Shown piece after piece: positions 23,311-34,970 of a stretch of DNA of 64,000 bases. The stretch lies in assembly GCA_963921195.1 (NCBI GenBank), contig OY992538.1, positions 1,736,001 to 1,800,000 on the forward strand, in the 5' to 3' direction. A model generated the notes under the pieces. It was given only the letters and a program-made list of their open reading frames with translations, was not told the origin of the DNA and did not search any database. Within the stretch, counting starts at the first letter, position 1. Each line of letters starts with the position of its first letter. Both the position numbers and the translations under genes were made by a program. The DNA comes from Pegoplata infirma. Taxonomy: Eukaryota > Arthropoda > Insecta > Diptera > Anthomyiidae.

Positions 23311-24233
23311 TCTACAACCAATATAATTTTTTTTTTTGCGGTTTTAAAAGATTAACATCCGCAACTTGGATCACCCTAACGTTCATGCATGTAATTTTTT
23401 TTTTGTTGTTTTGTAAAATGTTATTTTAATTACATTCTGCAATAAAAATACGAATGTCCTTTATATGAAAATTACCCTATAATTAGTTATAATTTTCAAA
23501 TGATTTCATTGTAAAAAAATGTTGTCGCTCGTCGGGGAAACCCTTTCTTTCGCTCATGTTTAGTTATTAAACAATGTTGACAACATGTAAACTAATGCAC
23601 GTGTTGCTGGTATTGTTGCACAAATATGCATTTTACAAAAATAATGTGGCATGTCCAATGTCTCTAATGTTTGTTGTTGATTTTAATGCGTGTTTACTTG
23701 CAATTTCTGTTAATTAAATCAGTTTAGATTTTCTATCATTTATGTATTTTTGATGTTGGTCAGTCTTTCACTCATTTTCTACTAGTTAATTTTAAAAATG
23801 TTTTGTTGTTTTTTTTACCATTTTCCTTAAAGTGTATGTGTGTCAGAATATCATGCCACTAATATGATGTGATTATGATTTAAATGTAATGATATGTAAA
23901 TATAAAACTAATTGCTGTTGTGTGATTATGTCGTCCCATAAATGAATTAAAAATGTTGGTTTAAGTCGTAAAATCTGATAAGTTTTCTTTTTGTGTTGTA
24001 AATAATTAAAAAGCTATTTTTTTCATGTTAAAGTTTAGTTGAATATAAAAATATTTTAAAAAGTAATAATTACGTTGGTTAAGGGAAGCGTTTTACCATG
24101 AACAAAACAGCCAAATCCTTTACGAGTAAGATTGACACAGAAAAAAATATTCCGAAATCAAAAGTGACAAAACAAGTTGTTAGCAACTAACTTCCTCTTC
24201 AACAACGTTTTTAATTGTATCAATAATGTATAT

Positions 24234-24947
24234 TAGAGTGACTCAAAAAAAAAAGTTCATGATGTACCCCCCTCAAAATTAACTTTGACATGTTTTATGG
24301 AGATTCCCAAAGATTAAAGTATTCCAACTAGCTTTAAATAATTTTCGCAAAAACTTTTTCAAAAATGTTTGCCAAAATATTTTGATCATGCATGGGTTAA
24401 ATTAATTGTGGCCAAAAATATTAATTAAACGTGTTTCCTGCACAAAGATATGCTTTTTGTGGTTATAAAATGTTTTTTTAATGATGTCGAAGTAAATTTT
24501 ATAAAAAAGTTAGACAGTGCAGTTAAGGGTTAATTTTTAACTAAAATCCCAAGCGGTGGTCAACACCATTCTAACGATGTATTAGAAGTGAAAATCGGAC
24601 AAAAAATACCAAAGTTATTTAAGTTTTCAGTAAAATCGAATCGAAAAGCATCAAAAAACTGACATAAACACCTCGTTATCTCGAGGCTGTGGTTAGATTT
24701 TTAAAATGTTTTAACGCAGAATAAAAGAATTCCTAAATATCTATTATATTTGGTCATTCATTGGACAAAAAAAAATTTACTGAATTTTTTATTCATGAAA
24801 AATACCATTTTTTGACGCGGTTTAGCTCACGGGAGATTATCGCTAGAGCCCAAATATTTTGGGAATCTTCATAAAACATGTCAAAGATAATTTTGATGGG
24901 GGTACAACTTTAACTTTTTTTTTGCCCATATAAGGTGAGTCGGTCTA
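24234..24947. mobile_element. 714-bp hAT foldback element
   Basis: TAGAGTGACTC...GAGTCGGTCTA ends with a perfect 8-bp duplication ATGTATAT (24226-24233, 24948-24955). The arms share ACATGTTTTATG, AGATTCCCAAA and GTACCCCC strings in inverted order. Non-coding. Confidence 0.88.
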
Positions 24948-25364
24948 ATGTATATAGTTAATGTGACAAAAATCCAATTTAATTTCCAATTAAATGCATC
25001 AATTAAAATCATTGTTAAAAAACGCACATTGCGTTCGCTGCCAGCTGACAGAAGCATTTTTTTATTTTCATTTTAAATTATTTTTGTTTTGCTATTCGCG
25101 AAAATCCACGAACTCGCGAACGCAAATATATTCGCGAAGTCACGAATTTTCTCGGAACTAACAACTGATTTATTTTAATAGCTTCAAAGTTTTCATGTGT
25201 TCAAATTTCAATTAATTCAATGAACATATAATAAGATGCTGGGACCAATCTCAAGGAATGAGCGATATATATTTTTAAATCTATTTTTTTTTTATTTAAA
25301 AGGATTAATATTTTATCATATAAAACAAATTTGACAATTTAAAATATCAAAAAACTAAAAAAAA

Positions 25365-25785
25365 ACAAGTCAGAAAGTTATAGTCGTTCAAGACCGACCA
25401 TATGATACCCTACACCAGTGTTTTCCGGAAAATGGGTGCCAAGTCCAAACATGGACCGATTGGATCTGTCTTTTGTTAGATATTTATTTAGTGTAGAAAA
25501 CACACAGAGATAAAATTTTAGTGGATTTGGTTTATTTTTTCGTCAATAGACAATTTAACTGAATATCAGTCAAAATTTTTATATGGGGGACTAAGTCCAA
25601 CATTGGTCCAATTATTTTCCGATTTGATAAGGTTACTAAAGTACACCTTTAACACCTACAAATAAAATTTTTTTCAAATATTTCCATTTTTATGAATTTT
25701 GAGGGAATTATGTGAATATCGGGAGGGTGGTTTGTATGGGGACTACCAGAAGGACTGACCCGATTCCTTTGAAATTTGGAACTTT
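25365..25785 (-). mobile_element. Truncated Helentron family A element
   Basis: The 3' terminal hairpin (AGTCGTTCAAGACCGACCAT) and ATACCCTACACC are present. The element stops after CCCGATTCCTTTGAAATTTG, where the degenerate array begins. Confidence 0.7.
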
Positions 25786-27240
25786 TTCTAGACGAAATAT
25801 TTGGGAATTTTTATAGACGAACAATTTTTCTAAATGAATAATTTAGGAATTTATAGAAAAAGCTGAGAATTTTTCTTAGAACTATTTTATAGGAAAAATC
25901 TTATAATTTTGACACTTTTTATATGAAAAATCTAACAGTTTTTCTATAGGAAAAGTCTGAGAGTTTTTATAGGAAAAGTCTGAGAATTTTCTATATTAAA
26001 AATTGACAATTCTTCTGGGTAAAAAGAAAAAAGAAAATGAAATCATGCGTAAGAACTTTTTCTAGAATTTTCAAGAATCTCAAAAGTTTTCTTTAGAAAA
26101 ATTGTTTTTAAAGTTTTTTTATAGAAAAAAAGTAAAATAAAAATTTTCTATAGGAAAAATAAGAAAATTTTCTTCAGGAAAAATTTGAGAATTTTTTTAT
26201 ACAAAAAATGCAATAGAATCTTAGACTTTTTCTATAGGAAAAATTATACAGAATCTGGAACTTTTATTGGAAAAATGTCTCGTGATCTAAGTATTTTTCC
26301 TCACGAAAAATATCTCAGAATCTGAGATTATTTTTATTAAAAAGATGCCTCAGAATCTTAGGCATTTTAATAGGAAAAGCTGAGACCTTTTCTATAGGAG
26401 AAATTTCCTAGAATCCTAGAAAAAATTTCCGATTTTTTCGATATTAAAAATATATCAGAATTTTCGAGCATTAATATTAAAAAAATATTTTAAAATCTAT
26501 GACTTTTTCGATAGGAAAAATAACTCAAAAAACCAAGTCTTTTTCTAAAAAAATTGCCTTAGACTCTGAGAATTTTAAAAAAAATTTTCTGAGAATTTTA
26601 GAAAAAATATCACAGAATCTAAAAAAAGGTCTTAGATCCGAATTTTTTTTTTATTTGAAAAATTACTCAGAATCTAAGACTTTTTTTGTAGGAAAAATTT
26701 CGGAGACTCAGACTCTGAGACTTTTTCTATGGGAAAAATGACTTAGAAACTAAAACATTTTTTTGGGAAAAATTTTCTTAGACGCTGTTATGAAAATATT
26801 TCTCAGAAAATGCTTGACTATCTTAGACTTTTTCTAGGGAAAAGTTTCTCAGAAAACAAAACTTTTTTTAATAGAAAAATGTCTCAGAATCTAGAAAATT
26901 GCATCAAAAAAATTTTAAAAAGCTATTTTTCTAATCTCTGGTACTTTCTACGGAATATTTTTTCAAACCCTTAAAATTTTGGTGTAGAAAGATAGTTTCG
27001 GTATCTTAAAACTTTACTGTAGAAAAATAAAATAGAAAAAATTTTCAATATTTCAGAACCTAAAAAGTTTTCAATGGGAAAAAACTCACTAAATCAGTGA
27101 ATTTTTCTTTTCGAAAATTTTTTCTAAATATAGAAATTTTTGGTGTGACAATTGCATAAGTATCTGAGAATTTTCTATATGAAGGTGTATCAGAATTGAA
27201 AATTTTTTGTATAAATTCTGATTAATTTTTATTCAAAAAT
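25786..27240. repeat. Degenerate minisatellite field (~30-35 bp motif)
   Basis: Dozens of diverged copies of a phrase like CTCAGAATCTTAGACTTTTT followed by CTATAGGAAAAAT. No sharp period remains. The same motif field occurs at about 38325-38560 and 55330-55540. Open frames here (e.g. 26499-26741) are repeat translations. Confidence 0.65.
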
Positions 27241-27397
27241 AAAAATCGTTACATTATTTATATTCTTTAAAATATCATATTTTTAGTAGGTTTATTCTAG
27301 CTCGAGGTCATTATTTCCTTTAAATTTTAAAAGCTTTTCTACATTTTTAAAAATTTCAAACATTTAAGTTTTTTTTTTTTGTTATAGGAATAAATTT

Positions 27398-27625
27398 TTA
27401 AAATTTGAAAATGTTTTTATAGAAAAAATCATAATAAATAAGAGTTGAACAGTAAAAAACCATAACCAATGATTCAAATTCGACCTGAAGTTCCCTGCAA
27501 AAAAAAAATGTTTGAGCAAAAGAAAATTTTTCCCCCCTAAACCCAAGGGCTGCAGCCGGCTGGATCAGCGCCAGCATTATTAACACGTCCGAGTCAAGTG
27601 GGCATCTTAAAATTTTGAATTGCAA
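27398..27625 (-). pseudogene. Coding-like island C, unidentified
   Basis: This is an open frame of 75 codons whose first third is GC-rich (CPLDSDVLIMLALIQPAAAL) and protein-like, while the rest is AT-rich. An acceptor-like string (CATTTTTTTTTTGCAG|GG) sits in the middle. With islands A and B on the same strand within 1 kb, it may be part of one degenerate gene. No family is recognised. Confidence 0.2.
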
Positions 27626-27720
27626 AAATTTTAGGGGATATTTTAAAAATTTGCAATATTCGCAAATTTTGTTTTGTCATTTTGCATTAGCAAACAAACC
27701 TTAAATTTAAATTTAAGTGA

Positions 27721-27855
27721 CTAAGAACTAATGCGGCGATGCAAATAATTGATTTCGTGCATAGCATTGTCATAAAAGTCGTTGTAAGCGGAAATATCTG
27801 CACTTTTATCTCCAGACATTTTGCGATGGCACATCCAAGGCGTTGCATCAAATCA
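27721..27855 (-). pseudogene. Coding-like island B inside the Rx-like intron, unidentified
   Basis: This lies downstream of island A on the same strand. A plausible acceptor (TTTTTTTTATTTCAAG) precedes a GC-richer stretch. One frame gives MSGDKSADISAYNDFYDNAM then HEINYLHRRISS and a stop. Directly after the acceptor another frame is open (DLMQRLGCAIAKCLEIKV). Two protein-like frames overlapping suggests either a frameshifted, decayed exon or chance. It may belong with island A. The function is not known. Confidence 0.3.
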
Positions 27856-28305
27856 CTTGAAATAAAAAAAATCTAAAGCTTTGTCAATGCCTTATTGCGA
27901 AATCGGATGGGCGTTAAAAAATTTTGAAGATTCTAAAAATTACAGATAAAACTAAATTTTGCTAACCTTAAAAAGCATCCTCAAAGATTAATTTCTTTTT
28001 TATTTTTCTATTATTTTTTGCTTTTGTGTTATTAAAACAACTCTGCCCTATATAAATTTAGCCTTTAAAATCAAAAATCAACTTTAGGTTTGGGAAAATT
28101 TGCGTATTTAATCTTAAAAGCAAAAATTTGTTTTATTTATAATTTGTACTAAAAACTTTTTAGTTAAAAGGTAATAATATGACATGGTAAACCGTTGTAA
28201 CTTTTGATCGGTTGAAGGAATTTGAGTGATTTTTTTTTTGCATAATATTGGAAATTTTCTCTTCTTCCTAGCTATATTTAAAAAAAAATTTAACCTAATG
28301 AGTTC

Positions 28306-28425
28306 TTATCTGCTCTTAACGAAGGTGGCATCAGTAAGCATCCTCTTCCAATCGTCGTAGGGTGCTAAAATTGGTCGCAAAATATTCCTTACGATGCCAT
28401 CTTTCATTTTTTGAGGTACGTTGAC
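28306..28425 (-). pseudogene. Coding-like island A inside the Rx-like intron, unidentified
   Basis: A near-ideal 3' splice site (TTTCTTTTGTTTTGCCACAG) is followed by 39 open codons and TAA. The peptide contains KMKDGIVRNILRPILAPYDD followed by WKRMLTDATFVKSR. Composition and codon spread look protein-like rather than random AT-rich translation. A GTTAAG donor is possible just before the stop. I cannot name the protein. It may be a terminal exon of a nested gene, an alternative exon, or a decayed gene fragment carried by a transposon. Confidence 0.35.
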
Positions 28426-28776
28426 CTGTGGCAAAACAAAAGAAATTTGGGCCACCCTAGAAAATTAAATATTTTGTTTCATAGTTTTCGAGGAAATTTA
28501 AAAACTATAAAATTAAATTTTTCCAAAAACGGTTGGATTCGGGATTTTGATTTTTGTTGTAATTTTTTTCTTAAATATATATTAAATTAAGAAAATATAT
28601 ATTAAATTGCAGCTTGTTCCAACGAATTATGTCAGTGCTCTATTCAAAAATATCTTTTAATTTAATCCAAGTTTTCCCTACAAACTTTGATTCGTACGCA
28701 ATTCATTAAAAATTAATCCGTCGGCTTATAAAATAAAAAAAAAACTGGAATAATTAAATAATTTTGTTTTTATTAC

Positions 28777-29125
28777 CTTCTGCCATCACAGTGTTTTTAT
28801 TTCCATTTTGTGTAAAATTAAAATCCACATGTTCCAGATTTTTAAATTTCTCTAAAATCATTTGTAGGTTTTTAGGATCACGTACATTTTCCAATAAATT
28901 CCGAAAATATTCATATTGTTTTGGTGGTACTTTCGCTGTACCGCCGCTACTAACAACTAATTTTTCGAAAATATGTTGAAAAGTTTGTTTTTGAACATCC
29001 GAAAATCCGGTTATTGATGCCGTTGCTGGCGAAGGCGGCGTGGTGGGCGGTGAAGAGACTGTGGTCACATTCGTGGGTGTGCCAGTGGTTGCCTGGTTAG
29101 GTGGGGGTGTTGTTTTAATGTCCAT
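28777..29125 (-). CDS. First coding exon of a putative paired-class (Rx-like) homeobox gene
   Basis: The exon starts at an ATG with A at -3 and an in-frame TAA a few codons upstream, so this start is well fixed. It gives 116 codons plus one base, then a donor reading GAAG|GTAATA on the minus strand (phase 1). The N-terminus is low-complexity Pro/Thr/Ser/Ala (residues 1-40). Residues 41 to about 100 look globular and helical (FSDVQKQTFQHIFEKL, then KQYEYFRNLLENV and LQMILEKFKNL), a pattern I do not recognise by name. The exon is clearly richer in G+C than the flanking DNA. Reading past the donor hits a stop after only 7 codons. Splicing to 12323-12445 creates a GAT codon and keeps the frame. 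The Rx name rests on that second exon, so the gene identity is an inference. Confidence 0.85.
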
Positions 29126-30237
29126 TTTTTGTTATTTTTGTTTTTTTTTTTTATTTATTTAATTATTTCTTTACTATAATGAAGATTTTAATTCATAAAT
29201 TTTGTAGCATATTTTTTTTTTATTTTTTCAATAAATCACAGTTAAAACACTTAACTTTTTACAATAATTAAATTTTAAATTGTTTCATTTATATATATTA
29301 CAATTATAATTTTTCAAAAGCTTGCAGAGCTTTAAAGCTATTTTATTCAGTATAACTATTTCTTTCTTTTTAAACACTTTATAATCCACTTGTCGTTATG
29401 AGTTTGATAATTTTAAGCGTAATAATCTAATCCAACTTGATTAACGTGTAGAGAGCGTCTACCATTTTTTGCATGTTCCGTTTAATATTAAATTTGCACA
29501 AGTTCAAACGCGTTAAATCCGTTTAATAACAAGCGCCAAACACGAAACGTACTGTCTTGAAGCAAAGGTAACTAGCAATAAACATGAAAGCCCATAAATT
29601 CTAGCACAGAAGCCAACTGGTAACACACTCACTCGTACCTCAAAGTGTATATTTTGTTGTTTGTGTTATTTTTTTCTTTTCTTTGCAGCAGGGGAAATAT
29701 CAAATTCAAATTGGAAACTGGTTTTGGTGGTTGTATGAAGACACTGGTGAAGTTTTTTTTTTTTTAAACTCAATACATTAACAAAATGGGAGGAGTTCAA
29801 ATTCATCTCTGCGTTTCTTTAACCTCAAAAAATTTGTATGCTTTTTGAAAATATCCTTTTGTTTTAGTCCTTTGAGAGCGATAGAGAGAAAATCCCTGCA
29901 TTTATTGACAATTTGTTATAGGGTGATTTTTTGTTGCTGCTTTGGTCCTTGCACAAACAAACGCGTGCTGACAACTGAACTAAGCAGCTTTTTAACTACC
30001 GAAAAAATAGTGTGAAAATCTTTTATATTTTTATAAATGAGTCTAGGCCAGTCTAGAGAGTGTTGGGTATTAATTCTACTTGACTTAAATCATTGTAAGA
30101 TGTATTGGTTATTTGAAAATGGATTAAGCAGATTTACTTTGTTTTGAAATTTTCTTGCACAATTTTAAATAATTAAGGTTTAATACGGATTTGAAGAATA
30201 CCGATTTACGCTATTATGTGATATAAGTATATACATT
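29126..30237 (-). promoter_or_regulatory. 5' UTR and upstream flank of the Rx-like gene
   Basis: This is the sequence directly upstream of the start codon. It is A/T-rich near the ATG, then becomes a less repetitive stretch (29400-29700) with no transposon signature I can see. A TATATAAA-like string lies on the minus strand near 29287-29296. A TAATCC motif, the K50 (Otd/Bicoid-type) homeodomain core, is at 29428-29433, with a GATTA core at 29438-29442. None of these is long enough to prove function. I cannot place the transcription start, and an upstream non-coding exon is possible. Confidence 0.35.
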
Positions 30238-32611
30238 AAAGGTGTCCTAATGACTAAGGTAATTTTTCAAAATCACTTTTTAATACCTGGTAGGATCCTA
30301 AATTATAGTTTGGTATCTAAAAATGAATGGGCCAAAATGTAGGGACAATCGGATAAAAATAACTCGTGCCGAAAATGGATTGAAGATTTGAGACACTCTT
30401 ATATAATGAAAACATCCGTTTTTTTCTATTTTTTTAAAATAATATGAAAATGGTAATAAGCTAAACATTTAACGCATAGATGCCCCAAACAATTGCAAAT
30501 TACCCAGAAAGCTGTTTTCGGTATTTCTCGCAAAAGTGAGCAGCTATAATTTTTTTGCAAACAGTTTTAATTTCTTCCAACATGTTCAAATCAATCTGTA
30601 TACCGCTTTTTTTAATCATTTCTAAAGAACCGGTTTTAAAATATAAGTTAAAAAATATAAATAAAACAAAATTTCGCGATATCTCGCGAAATTTAACACC
30701 TCAAATTTCGCTGTCAACAGATGTGTGACCTTTGATCAAGCACAAGTAAAACTGCCTACCATGTTTTTACGAAATTTAAAAGAAGCCTGTGTAAATATAA
30801 AAAGCAAAAACAAAAACAGCAAAAACGTGATTTCGCAATTTCTCGCGAACTAAATAAGATAGGATTTCGATGTTAACTGTTTTGTGACCTTCAAATAAGT
30901 ACAATTAAAACTGCATACTCAGGTTTTAAAAATATTTAAAAAACTTCAATGTCAAAATTTTAGAAAATACAAAAACACTAATTTCACGATATCTCGCGAA
31001 TGCGAGCAGCTACGATTTCGCTGTTATTAAGCAAATTTAAAAAATAAATTTAACTATTTTTTTTTTTGCTAAATTTAAAATTGAGTTGACCAAACTTTTA
31101 CAAGCATTTTATTTGGAATCCGCGAAAATTTTATCACAACCCGCGCACAATAAAAAAAAAGCTTGACTACCATGTCTGCACGCAGAAAAAAAACATGGTT
31201 GCGGTAATCATGATTTAAGAGCGTCATATTATGATTGGAAATATGATTGTAGCAATAATGTTAATATAATTGAAGGCAACAAGGAATGTTAATCATTATA
31301 TGATTGCGGCAATAATTGCTTAAATGTTATATAATTATCATAATATGATTGCAGTTTAATATACATATATATTTTTTTTAAATTGAGAAGATATATTATG
31401 CTTTAATACCACACGTTTATAGAAATTCTTCATTACATTTTTTTTTTGATAAAGTTCACACCAATAATTTATTTTTTGTTTTTAAATGTTGTTTTTCTAA
31501 ATATGAAACCATTTTTATTAATTTTGGTTCAATTTAGTGGAAACCTGCGTTTTACATCAATGATGTGCAATAAATAAACTTATGTAATTTTTCTAAAAAA
31601 TTTCATCAACTATAACATTTTTTTCAGTTAACATTGAATGATTGTATAAGCCATTAAGTTATTGACAAAATCATAACATATTTGCTGCAATCCTAACGTA
31701 TTTGTTACAAAATTAAAATTATTGTCAGCAATTATAACACATTCAGTAAACAAAAAATGCACAAAAAACATTTTAATATTTTGGATTTGAAGTTTTTATT
31801 TAAAATGGAAAGTTATTTTTAAACCGCACAATAAATAAATTATATAAAGTAGCTTTTTGTATTTTATTCCCTTCTGCGATGATCCAATTTTTTAACTCAA
31901 ATTGCCTTAATTTTTTTTAAGTACTAATTGTAAGTGGCGTCTTTGCGACTAACTACTTGCTGGCAAAACACTAAACTGATGAATAAACCTGACAATGTTT
32001 GCAAAAATTATCTAATTATCTAATGATTGTTATAATCATGTTATGTTCAAATTTTTGGTGTGTCGAGAATATAATTAACTATAACATTGTTACAACAACC
32101 ATATTGTACTTTTGGAAGTTGCAATTATTTTATCATGATTGAAGCGACTATTAAATGTCTAAAACAACCATATAAATGATTAAATACAATTTTAAAAACA
32201 ACAACTTGATTGCTGCAATCATAACTGGGTTTAGAGATCATAGTATAGTTGCTGCGATCATGTCGCAACTATATTTTTTCTCTGCGTGTGCTATTTTAAA
32301 TCTTAAAAATTTTTTTAATATAATCATAATGTAAAATATATTTTTTTATTTTTTGCCTAAAAATTTTTAAATTTTGACTTTAAAAACCATACAATGATCT
32401 GGGGCATGTAACTATGTGAAAAATGCTTATTATTTATCCGATTTTAATTTTATTAGCCTTTTTGGAAAGGTAATTTAATACCATTTTCATATTATATCAA
32501 AAAAAAATTTACAAAAAATAAAAAATACTCATTTTTAGATACTGAAGAACAGTTTTGGACCCTACCAGGTATAAAAAGGTAATTTTTCTTTTTAAGGACA
32601 CCTCTAATGAC
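30238..32611. mobile_element. ~2.4-kb TIR element with AGGTGTCC ends
   Basis: Left TTAAAGGTGTCCTAATGA and right (inward) TTAGAGGTGTCCTTAAAA. Matching continues through GGTAATTTTT and ATACCTGGTAGGRTCC on both arms. The interior has three ~155-bp repeats each with a TCGCGA...TCTCGCGAA palindrome (near 30673, 30832, 30982) and a nested element at 31180-32292. The target duplication is not resolved. Confidence 0.6.
31180..32292. mobile_element. Nested TIR element, CACGCAGAAAAA ends, ATGATTG-rich
   Basis: CACGCAGAAAAAAAACATGG at the left and TTTTTTCTCTGCGTG at the right. The body is full of ATGATTGCAGCAATCATA-like strings, reminiscent of the CACAG-end elements with simple repeated interiors. Confidence 0.55.
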
Positions 32612-34805
32612 CATACGACATATTCGTGACGATTTTTAGGAGCATAGCTCTTTTATTTTGAACTGTATCGTGTCTTAACTGTATTTTTTAAAAATATTTT
32701 TTTATTCGTTATTCTCATCGATTAACCAAATAATTTTTTAGACTTAATCATTTGATCGACAAAGAAAAAAAAAAATTATTTAAGTTATTCGAACAAAGTT
32801 GAAAGGCGATTAATTGACAACTTTACCCCGTACTAATCGACTTCCCCTAAAAATACTCGTGTCTAATTAATTTCTGTTCTGAAAAACATACCTAAATTTC
32901 ATGAAGATCGGTGGGTCTTTTTTAAAATAAGTTAACTCGTTTTAGTTACACTGTTCGCCATCAAAAGACATTTTATGAAGTTCATCCATCGCATCAGTCT
33001 GTTTGTGAAAGAGTGGTGTTTTCTTCGGAGGGTGGTGTTTTCTTCGGAGCAACGACGATATACATATTTCGTCCTATATAATTGTACCTTTTTAGTTATT
33101 TTGCTGTAAAGTAACAAAATATATAAAATTTTAAATGATTAATTCAAAAGAAAATTTTATGAGATAAGTATAAAGAAAATTAAATATTTATTATGGTCAA
33201 TTTTGAATTGATCATGACTATCATTTTAAATTGATTATGAGCATTTTTAATTTAAACATAAAACGTATTCAAATCACATTTCTTTTGTTTAATTTTTAAA
33301 ATGTTGTTTGTTACTCGAGTCAAATTAAAAGTGTCCATAAATATTTTCAAGTTTAGAAAAAGCAAACTTTGTTGACTTTCTCACTGTATTATTTTCAATA
33401 TGAGATTGTTTTTGCTTGATTTTAGAATTATCTTTCTTAGTGTAACTTTGACAATATCATCGTAATCATTAGTAAAAAAATATAACCTCGAACTAGAGCT
33501 CTATTATTAGGGGCTTTCAGAAAAACTCCAGTACTTTTAATATTAATACGGTAAACATTTGTTCATCAATGGAGAGTAACGAACATATCAAAGTCTCTCT
33601 GCGTAGTTGTATGAAAATATCCTTTTTAACAGACACAGATAAAGCATAAATTTCCTCTGTGAAAGAAACAAAAAAAATGTTAATACATTTGAATGTGTGT
33701 GTGTGTATATATGTGTGTAGCAATGTGTTTGTGTGTGCGGTTTACAAAAGACATTTAATTTTGTTATTTTGCAATAAAACGTTTAACAAGAGTCCAGAAA
33801 AATTATGTTCACTCAGACGTACATACATGCACGAACATTGTATAATCAAACCTATAAGCAAGATACAAACATAAATGGTTAAACAGCCATTGGGAATATC
33901 AGCATTCATATACTTCGCGCTAACTGAATAGGAATTGGAGCTTATAAACTTCATTTGTATATAACAAAAAAAAAAATGGAAAGATACTTCCAGAATGATG
34001 GGCCAATTTGTTTGGAGACAAAATTTGACTAAATCGAGACTTTGGTTTTTACGAGAAAATTTATAAGATCAATACCAAAATATATTCTTTTTTTGAAAAA
34101 CCCAATTTCAATTGATTGTATAAAACTGAATTTTCTTTGCTTTCTATACAGAGTTCGGCCAAATCATTAAGTCATTCATTTTTTCATATAAAATGTTCAA
34201 TAAAATCGAATTTATTAAATCATTTTTCCATATAAATTTCTATCATGTCCCAAATATGTTTCTACATATGGAGCGAAACGCGTCAAAGGTCCACACCAAA
34301 AAACCGATTTAAGTATAATTTTGACAAAATATGATAGGTAGTCTAAAATTCCAATAAAAGATAGTTTGTTAAATATTTTAAGATTTACAGAGATGGGAAG
34401 TTTAAATTTTTTTGCGAAGAACATATTTGGATGAGTTTTTATTAATATTTTGTTGCCATAAAAATTTATTTGTAAAAAACGATTTTTAAAGTATTTTTGA
34501 TGACCTTTGCAATGGCAGAGGTGGCTTTTTAAAACAAAATTATTAAATTTGACCTTAAAATTCAAGGTCAAATTACTAAAAAAATGTATCCCATAGAGCG
34601 CAGCGCGTATTTTGAGATTTTTTTAAATAATTGTAAGCTCATTAGAAAGCTTGACGTTTCTTGCATTTAAAAACATTTAAAAAAAAAAATTGCATCGAGA
34701 GTTTCCTATTGCGAAAATTATTTTTTATTTCAATAGCCCATACAAAAATCTGTAAGAAACTTGTATTTTAGAGACATTATTGTGTTTCATTTAATTCATA
34801 AAATA
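32612..34805. other. Non-coding stretch
   Basis: AT-rich. At 32945-33090 is a GC-richer block with a direct 19-bp duplication (CCGAAGAAAACACCACYCT on the minus strand). A (GT)n run lies at 33696-33712. From 33960 to 34800 there is a GGTCCACACCAAAAAACCG-type dispersed repeat with an incidental 118-codon minus frame. Confidence 0.4.
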
Positions 34806-34970
34806 ACAAGTAAGAAAGCTATATTCGGCTGTGCCGAATCTTTAAATACCCTCCACCAATGTAATGATTTAAAAAGCAAAACATTTTATTTTATTTATAC
34901 CTATTCTTTTTTTATTCATTTATTTCAAACCCACTAAAATGGCAATAATCTCATCCGATCCTACTACTAT

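Larger units (their letters stand above)
12446..28776 (-). other. Long first intron (about 16.3 kb) of the Rx-like gene
   Basis: The intron is defined by the matching phase-1 donor at 28776/28775 and acceptor at 12447/12446. It is filled with Helentron-like elements, hAT and CACAG-end elements, a giant inverted-repeat element, a degenerate minisatellite field and several coding-like islands. No additional exon is required to keep the frame between the two coding exons. Smaller stretches not listed separately (14184-15083, 15530-15798, 23311-24225, 24956-25364) are AT-rich with no recognisable gene. Confidence 0.7.

Noticed and set aside
28764..28979. 71-codon plus-strand frame
   Set aside because: Antisense shadow of the first coding exon.
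34215..34571. 118-codon minus frame
   Set aside because: Composition matches AT-rich noise in a dispersed repeat. No recognisable motif.
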